Positions 1 to 6,790 of a stretch of DNA of 64,000 nucleotides are shown here, in pieces; the stretch's first letter is position 1, and each line of letters begins with the position of its first letter. A model generated the notes under the pieces. It ran no database searches. It was not told where the DNA came from and saw only the letters and a program-made list of their open reading frames with translations. The position numbers and the translations under genes are program-made. The stretch is from Oscillospiraceae bacterium. GTDB lineage: Bacteria; Bacillota; Clostridia; Oscillospirales; Oscillospiraceae. The stretch is from assembly GCA_017538965.1 (NCBI GenBank), contig JAFYHU010000004.1, positions 1 through 64,000 on the forward strand. The letters run 5' to 3'.

Positions 1-246
1 CTCCGCGCGGTTGCGGATGGAGTTCATCCGTCCGACCCATTCCATCTGATCGGCGGCTTTGAGCTGCTCGGTGACGCCTTCGTTCTTTTTCATTTGCTCG
101 ACGATCCGGTCGAACATGGCCTGCGCCGACTCGCCGATCTCTTGCAGATGCGGCTCCAGGGTCCCCGTCAGCAGCATCCCCGTGTAGATCCCGTCCATGT
201 GTGTGCGCAGATACCGCCTCCGCGCCGCTGCAAATTTGTTTTCCAT
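1..246 (-). CDS. TnpV-family transposon protein, 3' end cut by window
   Basis: The open frame runs from ATG at 246 to the window edge (82 codons seen). The segment EQLKAADQMEWVGRMNS near the visible end is typical of transposon-encoded TnpV proteins, and YLRTHMDGIYTGMLLTGTLE matches the family's YLKEHRPALYNSLLLSGKL region. A GGAGG lies 8 nt before the ATG. The usual N-terminal extension of TnpV is missing, so this is a short-start version. TnpV has no proven biochemical role; it accompanies Tn4451-like mobilizable transposons. A second, complete copy lies at 36164-36544. It marks the left flank of the defence island as mobile DNA. Confidence 0.7.
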   Translation of the reverse strand, partial: MENKFAAARRRYLRTHMDGIYTGMLLTGTLEPHLQEIGESAQAMFDRIVEQMKKNEGVTEQLKAADQMEWVGRMNSIRNRAE

Positions 247-415
247 ACCGCGCCTCCTTCATATACGCATCGTTTTTGGTTTCCCTTCGCGTACATGATA
301 GCCCAGCGCCGCCCCGGAGTCCAATGTGTGGAATTCGGATTTGTAGACTTGACATACAAGTTAACGAGAAGTCCACTTCAATTGTTTATCGGAGAAGGTT
401 GCCTTTCAAAATATA

Positions 416-820
416 TTATAACTTACTTAATGTTGACATGAGAATATCTCTGAAGGCGGGAACATTATCGTTTTGTTTTGGGGCAGGTATAACAACGCTC
501 ATTTTCTCGTTTGCATTCGCATCGTATAGTAAGAGGCCAATGCCAGCATTTGTCACTGCCTGACGCAGTTTTTCGGTAATTGTCCTTTTTGGCAAACAAA
601 TATATGCAGCATCCGATCCGAGTTTATGATTGTTTGCTTGCTCAATTGCATGCCGCCACTTGCTGACTTTAAACTCAATTGAGATTAAAGTATTGTCCTG
701 CTTAACTAACACTACATCAATACAACGCGACAAAAAGGGGACCTCCCTCTTGACAATTTTATACTCATCTTGTCGCAAAAGGTATTCATATCCCTCATTA
801 AGCATATCGGCTTCTAACAT
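416..820 (-). CDS. small PD-(D/E)XK-like nuclease, last gene of TGT-like/SIR2 operon
   Basis: This 134-residue protein has a nuclease-like core: D35 in IDVVLV, then E49-x-K51 in ISIEFKVSKW, followed by an alpha helix (RHAIEQANNHKL) and a hydrophobic strand (AAYICLP). This order is that of single-domain PD-(D/E)XK enzymes. No DNA-recognition domain is visible. Its ATG overlaps the stop of the upstream YwgA-like gene (TAATG), so the two are probably translationally coupled. It closes a four-gene operon starting at 4192. The fold is inferred from the motif only, and a non-nuclease restriction-like fold remains possible. Confidence 0.55.
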   Translation of the reverse strand: MLEADMLNEGYEYLLRQDEYKIVKREVPFLSRCIDVVLVKQDNTLISIEFKVSKWRHAIEQANNHKLGSDAAYICLPKRTITEKLRQAVTNAGIGLLLYDANANEKMSVVIPAPKQNDNVPAFRDILMSTLSKL

Positions 821-1422
821 TACTGTTCCACCTTATCTGTTTCTAAATACCTGTCCGCAATTTTAGATTTTTTTGTTTCCTCTGGATAAGTGGTATAGAC
901 ATAACGTAAGAGCGCGTCCAGCGAGATTTTGTTGATTTGCCCCTTAAACTGTCTAAGTTTCTCTTTCTGCGAAGGGGAAAACAATTCCCATACCTTTTCC
1001 TGCACATAGTTTTTTCCGGAAGGCGAAAGGGAATAGGCTAACTCAAACTCTTCTGCCTCTTCTTCAAATGTTGCTTCCGACCAGAAGTCTGACTCATCGA
1101 ATACATTACTGCGTTCAGCCTTGTCAGCTGAGGATAAGGGTATATTGGTCGGACTTGTGCAGATCATTCCTATCGATTCGAAAAATGCCAAGTCTTCAAA
1201 TAATTCTCTACTAAACGGCCCAAAATAATATGGTTCAAAATCAGGAAGTGTAATATCAATTTCGTCCTTAAAGAACTTGGAATAAATCTGCTTCTCAAAC
1301 AAGAACATCATTTTTGTTAGTTTTGTTCTTCCTACGATGGGCTCATTTACAGAAGCTTTAATGCCGGGAGAGAAAAGAAATGATAAAAGCAAGTCTTTCC
1401 CTGTTAGTGCTTTTTTTTCCAT
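820..1422 (-). CDS. YwgA/Panacea-like protein of the TGT-like/SIR2 operon
   Basis: The 200-residue protein has the pattern GRTKLTKMMFLFEK followed by FEPYYFGPFSRELFEDLAFF. This resembles YwgA-like and Panacea-type proteins, which carry a KLxKLxFL helix and a YGPFSxxLxxDL helix. Members of this group occur as antitoxin-like or regulatory partners in conflict systems; no catalytic residues are known. The C-terminal half is helical and charged. It lies 3 nt after the SIR2-like gene and overlaps the nuclease gene start. A role as regulator or inhibitor of the SIR2 or nuclease partner is inference from position only. Confidence 0.45.
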   Translation of the reverse strand: MEKKALTGKDLLLSFLFSPGIKASVNEPIVGRTKLTKMMFLFEKQIYSKFFKDEIDITLPDFEPYYFGPFSRELFEDLAFFESIGMICTSPTNIPLSSADKAERSNVFDESDFWSEATFEEEAEEFELAYSLSPSGKNYVQEKVWELFSPSQKEKLRQFKGQINKISLDALLRYVYTTYPEETKKSKIADRYLETDKVEQ

Positions 1423-1425
1423 AAT

Positions 1426-2772
1426 TCATACTCCTAAGCTATCAAGGAATTTACCAAATCCACCATACTCAAAAGAGACTTTATCTTCACCAAAGAAAGA
1501 GATATACCGATAATATGGCAAGCCGATTCTACTAATAATGCTAGAAATATCCTTTTGATCAACACCGTAGCTTCTAAGCTTTTTCTCATAGTAAGTCGGG
1601 TCGTTGCGTTCTGTTAGGACCACTTTAATATCTGCTGAATCTTTTATGGCTTTTTTTAGTAAACATCTCATTTCAAAATCTGCATCTGGTAAAGAATAAC
1701 CAATGAAAACAACATGGTCTGCTTCGCTAATATCAATATACGCATTTTGCCATATGTTTTTTACATTCAAGTTGTTTAGAGATTTCAGGAATGTTGGTGT
1801 AATAATAAGACTCCTTAGCTTTGGACCATCTTCATCATCGACTGTGGAGCAATACGGGCATCTGGCATTTCCAAATTCTTCGAAAGCAATCTCAGTAGCA
1901 AAATCTGTCATAATACGGCCACATTTGGGGCATTCCAACCATGCCAAGGAACCATGCATTTTGAGAATTTTTATGTTTTTATTCCCTCTTGCTTTAATAT
2001 GAGTTGAGGGAATATGCGTATCATTTTTATGATAATCATAATTATAAAAACAGAGATCCGGGTAGATTTTGATTTGGTTCCGCGTCGTAGAGGAATTGTA
2101 TTCTTCACAGTTTTTAAATACCATTCGCTCTAGGACATCATCCCAATTCATAGTAATAACTGCTAACGTGTCTTCTTTTTGTGTTGTGTTTAGGCGCCAA
2201 GATAAGAGATGTCGCGCGAATCGTAGATAGTCCGTTTCATTACAATCGGTCGCAATACAGAATGCCATTGCATAGATGATACACATCTTTAATTTCGTAT
2301 GTATGCCATCCATATCTTGAGGGGAATACAGTCTGAAATGCTCACGTCCAATAGAAACGCTGTCAAAAATCGTAAACAGATCCTCCAAAGACGTGTTTAT
2401 TGATTTTACAAGTTCATATGCTTTTGACATAAGGCGATCTTTTTCGGCCAACTGTTCTGCGCTATCATCTCCGACTAGATCTGCTTCAGCTATTGCAAAT
2501 TGATATTCAGACGCCTTTTCTTCTGGGGCAAAATTAGAAACGATGAATTTTCCCAAGTCACACCTGTAAGAGTCGAAAAGCGGGTAGAAGCTTTCTAGCT
2601 TCTGAACAGATTCGTTTATTTCTATGGACAGAAAATCCTCATCCATTTTTTGATAAGAAAAGGATTCCCTGTTGAGAGAAAAGACAAGCCTGAGTATCCC
2701 GGATTGTACTGGCAAATTAGTTGATGCCGAAGCTCCTGCGCCAAGAATATATACTGTTTTTTCTGAAGCCAT
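1426..2772 (-). CDS. SIR2-like (putative NAD-hydrolysing) defence protein with zinc ribbon
   Basis: The 448-residue protein opens with a Rossmann motif YILGAGASAS (G11-S15). It has N209 in ITMNWDDVLER, H273 in KMHGSLAWLEC, a four-cysteine zinc ribbon (C281, C284, C305, C308), and the C-terminal Rossmann signature VVFIGYSLPDADF (355-367). These are the landmarks of SIR2/SIR2_2 domains, with the Asn and His matching the NAD-cleaving residues. Defence-associated SIR2 proteins deplete NAD+ on phage infection; that role here is inferred. The region 100-200 is a helical insertion without an assigned fold. It sits 1 nt downstream of the TGT-like gene and 3 nt upstream of the YwgA-like gene. Confidence 0.75.
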   Translation of the reverse strand: MASEKTVYILGAGASASTNLPVQSGILRLVFSLNRESFSYQKMDEDFLSIEINESVQKLESFYPLFDSYRCDLGKFIVSNFAPEEKASEYQFAIAEADLVGDDSAEQLAEKDRLMSKAYELVKSINTSLEDLFTIFDSVSIGREHFRLYSPQDMDGIHTKLKMCIIYAMAFCIATDCNETDYLRFARHLLSWRLNTTQKEDTLAVITMNWDDVLERMVFKNCEEYNSSTTRNQIKIYPDLCFYNYDYHKNDTHIPSTHIKARGNKNIKILKMHGSLAWLECPKCGRIMTDFATEIAFEEFGNARCPYCSTVDDEDGPKLRSLIITPTFLKSLNNLNVKNIWQNAYIDISEADHVVFIGYSLPDADFEMRCLLKKAIKDSADIKVVLTERNDPTYYEKKLRSYGVDQKDISSIISRIGLPYYRYISFFGEDKVSFEYGGFGKFLDSLGV

Positions 2773-2773
2773 T

Positions 2774-4192
2774 TCAGTTTCCCTCTACTATCCTGCACGC
2801 CGATTCCCAAGTGGACAAAAAGTCAAGTTCGCCTTCCTTTAAATAGTCGCACACATTATAGAGAGCCAAACTCTTCTTTAACTCTTCAAGGAGTTGGTCC
2901 AGTTCCGTTTCTCTTACTTTAGTAAACTCTATTTTTTTACACAACAAATAGTGATACAAGCAGTTTTCTTTTGTGTCAGAGGAAGCTTTCTTTCTCCTAA
3001 GAACCTGATTCTTCTTGTGGATTTCATAGAACTCCCTACTTTCAAATTCAACGAAATTGATCATTTCTTTCTTGATGATTTTCTGGCATTGAGAGCACCG
3101 GCAAATATCACGATAATACTTGTCTGAACTCCCCCAGTTATCCTTCGTTGTGTCAATAACGCCTGAGTATTCTAAGAGATAAAACGCTTTCGTGAAGTCA
3201 ATACGTTGATGAAGCGGCATATAATAATACTTGGAAACGGGAATGCCTCCGCCAACTGGATAGACCTTTCGACTCTCCCCATATTCAAGGCCATGAGAAA
3301 CGCCAGACAACAGGTTTATTGACTTGTGCGTTAAAAGGATCGAGAAATACCCTCCATACATGTTGTAGATGGGCTTTCCTTTGAGCCCTTCAAGTAACCT
3401 GATAAACCCAGATAGTTCACTAAATGACGCTTCGTGTTCGTTGAGATCATCGATCCAAATGGTTAGCCCATCGCAGTTTAGTTTGGAATAACGAGAAATG
3501 ATCTTTTGCAATGATCCTTCGTCAAGAAGCATGGATTTGCTTAATACCAGTTGTGCGAAAACGGGTAAATGATAGTCTGCTTTCGTTTGTAAGACAGAAA
3601 TACCAGCAAAATCAATATTTAACTCCAACCAGTCTTCCCACAATGGATCTTGATTGTCCAAATAAAAATACGGTGCAATTAGGAACTTTGGCCTGAGTTG
3701 AGGAATGTTCTTCGCCTGGTTTGGAGTTACATAGTCAAGATACTTTTGCAAATCTTGATTTTTTATGTGTTCGTAGACCAAATCATACTGAAAAGAAAGA
3801 ATCCGTTCAGCGAAGGCCTTTCTCGTTGATTGGTCGGGAAAGTCTGTGGGGAATACGGGCATACCAGTTATCACTTTATCCACAGGAGAACCATATCTTT
3901 CAATAAGTTTCTCGACGGATTTTTTAATCCTCTTTTCTCCCGACGTTTTCGATACGCTATACAACAATTCAATTTTGTTTTGAAAGGCATACGTGATTGG
4001 GTCAATAAAAAAGCCCTTATCCTTTCTCGAAAAGAATTTTTCGACGACAAATCTCGAAATTGCGTTTGATACAAATGCAGCTGTATTGCCGTTAATGCTC
4101 AAGTAATCATAGGCCGAAAAAGCCTTTTCTAGATGCACCTTTTCTGCCACAGTACCATATCTAAGAATATGAATCGGTTTATAATTTGCCAT
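2774..4192 (-). CDS. tRNA-guanine-transglycosylase-like TIM-barrel protein (DpdA-like?)
   Basis: The 472-residue protein is not a standard TGT, but it contains C364-x-C366-x2-C369-x22-H392, the spacing class of the TGT zinc site (CxCxxC with a His about 25 residues on). Ahead of it are alternating strands and helices typical of a TIM barrel: FFIDPITYAF (D64), FLIAPYFYLD, DGLTIWIDDL, PIYNMYGGYF and GVSHGLEYGESR (E303, E306). D64 may correspond to the base-binding Asp of TGT; the nucleophilic Asp is not obvious. DpdA is a known TGT relative that inserts 7-deazaguanine in DNA, but no other dpd genes are visible. It is the first gene of the operon; AAAGGAG precedes its ATG. The assignment rests on the zinc motif and barrel-like pattern. 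Confidence 0.5.
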   Translation of the reverse strand: MANYKPIHILRYGTVAEKVHLEKAFSAYDYLSINGNTAAFVSNAISRFVVEKFFSRKDKGFFIDPITYAFQNKIELLYSVSKTSGEKRIKKSVEKLIERYGSPVDKVITGMPVFPTDFPDQSTRKAFAERILSFQYDLVYEHIKNQDLQKYLDYVTPNQAKNIPQLRPKFLIAPYFYLDNQDPLWEDWLELNIDFAGISVLQTKADYHLPVFAQLVLSKSMLLDEGSLQKIISRYSKLNCDGLTIWIDDLNEHEASFSELSGFIRLLEGLKGKPIYNMYGGYFSILLTHKSINLLSGVSHGLEYGESRKVYPVGGGIPVSKYYYMPLHQRIDFTKAFYLLEYSGVIDTTKDNWGSSDKYYRDICRCSQCQKIIKKEMINFVEFESREFYEIHKKNQVLRRKKASSDTKENCLYHYLLCKKIEFTKVRETELDQLLEELKKSLALYNVCDYLKEGELDFLSTWESACRIVEGN

Positions 4193-4260
4193 TTCAGCTC
4201 TCCTTTGATCATGCTTTATGGTACAACTTGCTGTTATGTAACAATCAAATCTATTTGAAT

Positions 4261-5007
4261 CTACGTTCTCTTCAAGTGATAATCTATTTTTACAAATAGA
4301 CGGTCTTTTCCATCCGCGGAAAAAGCCATCCTCTCCGAGTCAAAGACTAACGTCTTTTTATGTATTAAACGGTGGTGATTTGGACACAGAATAATAATAT
4401 TGCTTGCATCATTGTTTTGGGAATCAGAAAAGTATTTAATATGATGCGCTTCGCAAATATCTGCATCAAATTCTGCAACAGGATTTACTCCGCATATCTG
4501 GCAACGTCCACGATACAGCTTTTTGAGTTGGGTAACAATTGATCTGTTATAAACTCTCTGATTACCTGCGCGCGACATATAAACAAGCCTGGCCGTTTCA
4601 TCAGAAAGATTGGCAATCCGCTCTATTTCTTCTTCATCCATCTGCGCTAAACTTACAGTATTATGGTCTTCTGGTTCCAAGGGTGAAGATCCTTCGGCAT
4701 TCTCAATAAGTGATTGGACAATGCCGGTGAGCTCAGCAAACGAAAACTGGCGCAGATATGACGCCATCTCTACCACTTCTTTTATGGGTGGGCGATTTCT
4801 CCATCCTCTTCTTGAGCTTGAACTGTCAGGAAGAGCGTCAAATTCATCGCAACGGAGCTTCAGATAATTATTTCCACTTCCAACCTTTGCAGAAATTGTG
4901 CTAATGGCTTCCGTCCGGTTTTTAAAGCCGAGCGCGTTTACAGCGTCCATATCAAATTCTGAAAGATAAAAGGCAATTATTGATAACACCTTATTTGTTG
5001 CGTTCAT
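4261..5007 (-). CDS. HNH endonuclease, likely restriction partner of the C5 methyltransferase
   Basis: The C-terminal third (about 165-230) carries a complete HNH domain: CQICG, then EAHHIKYF, then NIIILCPNHHRLIHKK, giving the zinc-binding CxxC pair and the catalytic His-His and Asn-His-His elements. The N-terminal half is helical, with a stretch resembling the N-terminus of 5mC- or R-M-associated HNH proteins (NYLKLRCDEFDALP). Its ATG lies inside the end of the methyltransferase gene (17-bp overlap) and has GGAGAT before it, so the pair is one transcription unit. Together they suggest a type II restriction-modification pair; the target sequence cannot be read from the protein. Confidence 0.8.
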   Translation of the reverse strand: MNATNKVLSIIAFYLSEFDMDAVNALGFKNRTEAISTISAKVGSGNNYLKLRCDEFDALPDSSSSRRGWRNRPPIKEVVEMASYLRQFSFAELTGIVQSLIENAEGSSPLEPEDHNTVSLAQMDEEEIERIANLSDETARLVYMSRAGNQRVYNRSIVTQLKKLYRGRCQICGVNPVAEFDADICEAHHIKYFSDSQNNDASNIIILCPNHHRLIHKKTLVFDSERMAFSADGKDRLFVKIDYHLKRT

Positions 5008-6289
5008 TCTTTATCTCCTGATTTCGCGCATCTTCCACTTGGCGCCTGAGTGCGTTTGCCACACTGTATGCGAGTCTGACTGGAACGGCATTCCCAATTT
5101 GACGGAAAGCCGCAGTTCTCCCTGGTTCTTCTTTTGTGGATTCGAAATAGTAATTGTCAGGGAAGGTTTGAAGTCGAGCGGCTTCTCTAGGGGTTAATGA
5201 TCTGTTCTGGTTGATATCAGGGTGAATATAGTAGTGCCCGTCGCGTGAAATGTGAGCAACAACTGTTTGCGAACAGGGGAGGTCGCCTGCAACGACTTTG
5301 AAACGATCCAAGAAGGAAGTTATATTGTGGTGCGTTCGCAATTTTACAGGGAGATCAAGATAGCTTAATCTTGAATGGTTTTTATTCCACGCCTCTACGA
5401 CCAGCTTATAAATGGTGAGATCCTGCTGAATGTGAGGTCTTGCCACATGAAGTGTGACGGGCTCGTGGTTATATGCCTTAATTGCAGCACTGTACAGATA
5501 TGAACCGGTATAGTCACCAGTCTCAACAGGGGTATTTGTACCTTCACCTGCCTTTATTGAAGGAAGGTCATCCAGTAACTCAGAAACAGTAATATTTCCC
5601 CTTTTTACATGAGAAATCTCTGGGTAGAACCCTGCCGCCTCTCCAAGCTTTCCAATAAGAATAACACGTTTTCGGTTCTGTAAAACCCCATAATCTGAGG
5701 CGTTTAACACGCGATATTCGGTCGAATAGCCACATTCGCGGAACAAGGCCCTCATATTATCAAAATGATAACTTTCGTCTTCTTCTTTCGCAGATAATAG
5801 ACCGACGACATTTTCAAATACGAAATAATTAGGCCTGTACCTTTGAAGAAATCTGGCATATAATTTATAAAGATAGTTGCGCTGATCGCCAACCATGCCA
5901 CTTTCGGATCTTGCTCTGCCAACCAGAGAATACGCTTGGCAGGGTGGTCCGCCAACAATGAGATCTAGCAGTTTTCCCTCAAGCAAAGTATCAATTTGTT
6001 CAAATATCTCGGGAAGAGAGTCCTCGGAGATTTCATAATTCAGGACAGATGCCAAAATGCCTTCCGGAACAGATGCATAGAACATCTCTCTGGATATCTC
6101 CCCATTAAGATATTGATTGTAGATTTCCAGCTTGTTTTCGCTCCTTAGCCAATGGTAAGCCGCCCTTGTTTTCAAGGTGTTACAGGCTGCTTTATCCATT
6201 TCGACGTGAGCAATCGGAGTATATCCTGCTTGGATAAAACCCTCTGACAGCCCACCGGCTCCGGCAAAAAGATCCAGATAATTTAGCAT
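4991..6289 (-). CDS. dcm: DNA (cytosine-5-)-methyltransferase
   Basis: All main motifs of C5 methyltransferases are present: motif I DLFAGAGGLSEGF (6-18), the catalytic loop GGPPCQAYS with Cys117, ENV (motif VI) in NYFVFENVVG, QNRKRVILIG (motif VIII), PREAARLQTFP (motif IX) and QIGNAVP (motif X). A target-recognition region lies between VIII and IX. It transfers methyl groups from S-adenosylmethionine to cytosine C5. An insertion at 45-100 between motifs I and IV is longer than in small enzymes. The gene diverges from vsr (72 bp apart) and overlaps the HNH gene, forming an R-M-repair unit within the larger GHKL/Z1 island. Confidence 0.92.
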   Translation of the reverse strand: MLNYLDLFAGAGGLSEGFIQAGYTPIAHVEMDKAACNTLKTRAAYHWLRSENKLEIYNQYLNGEISREMFYASVPEGILASVLNYEISEDSLPEIFEQIDTLLEGKLLDLIVGGPPCQAYSLVGRARSESGMVGDQRNYLYKLYARFLQRYRPNYFVFENVVGLLSAKEEDESYHFDNMRALFRECGYSTEYRVLNASDYGVLQNRKRVILIGKLGEAAGFYPEISHVKRGNITVSELLDDLPSIKAGEGTNTPVETGDYTGSYLYSAAIKAYNHEPVTLHVARPHIQQDLTIYKLVVEAWNKNHSRLSYLDLPVKLRTHHNITSFLDRFKVVAGDLPCSQTVVAHISRDGHYYIHPDINQNRSLTPREAARLQTFPDNYYFESTKEEPGRTAAFRQIGNAVPVRLAYSVANALRRQVEDARNQEIKNERNK

Positions 6290-6361
6290 TTCGGTCGCTC
6301 TTTCTCAGTGCAGTATTATTTGTTCCTGTATCGGCACTGACTCTTTTACAGGAGGTAAAAA

Positions 6362-6790
6362 ATGGCAGATTCATTAACCAAAGAAAAACGAAGTTGGAAT
6401 ATGTCCAAGATACGAGGCAAGGATACAAAAATAGAAGTCAAGGTGCGGAAGTATCTGTTTTCAAAGGGATTCAGATATCGTAAAAATGTAGCCACACTTC
6501 CGGGGAAGCCCGATATTGTCTTACCAAAGTATAATACTGTGATTTTCATCCATGGTTGTTACTGGCATCGGCATCCGGGATGTAAATACTCCTATACTCC
6601 AAAAACAAACATTGAGTTCTGGGAGAAAAAGTTTTCCGAGAACATGGCCAACGACGAAAAGAATCGTTTGAAACTCGAGGCCTCTGGCTGGACAGTAATT
6701 ACATTGTGGGAATGTGATATTAAACGGAACTTTGGAGCTACAATGGACAAATTGCTAGACCAACTACACAATATGACTTATCTAGGGTAA
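6362..6790 (+). CDS. vsr: very short patch repair (Vsr) endonuclease
   Basis: The 142-residue protein has the Vsr layout: RSWNMSKIRGKDTKIE near the N-terminus, PGKPDIVLP with the metal-binding Asp, FIHGCYWHRHPGC with the zinc and catalytic residues, and WTVITLWECDI at the C-terminal strand. Vsr nicks 5' of the T in T:G mismatches arising from 5-methylcytosine deamination, limiting mutation at methylated sites. AGGAGG lies just before the ATG. It is the only plus-strand gene in the island, divergent from the methyltransferase, and its 3' end overlaps the AIPR gene 3' end by 13 bp. Confidence 0.92.
   Translation: MADSLTKEKRSWNMSKIRGKDTKIEVKVRKYLFSKGFRYRKNVATLPGKPDIVLPKYNTVIFIHGCYWHRHPGCKYSYTPKTNIEFWEKKFSENMANDEKNRLKLEASGWTVITLWECDIKRNFGATMDKLLDQLHNMTYLG

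Noticed and set aside
201-563. Plus-strand frames between TnpV and the nuclease gene
   Set aside because: They run across the opposite-strand genes and have no start signals.
2774-4192. Complete dpd-type DNA 7-deazaguanine system
   Set aside because: Only a TGT-like gene is present; no dpdB/C-like or queC/D/E genes are seen, so a full dpd system is not claimed.
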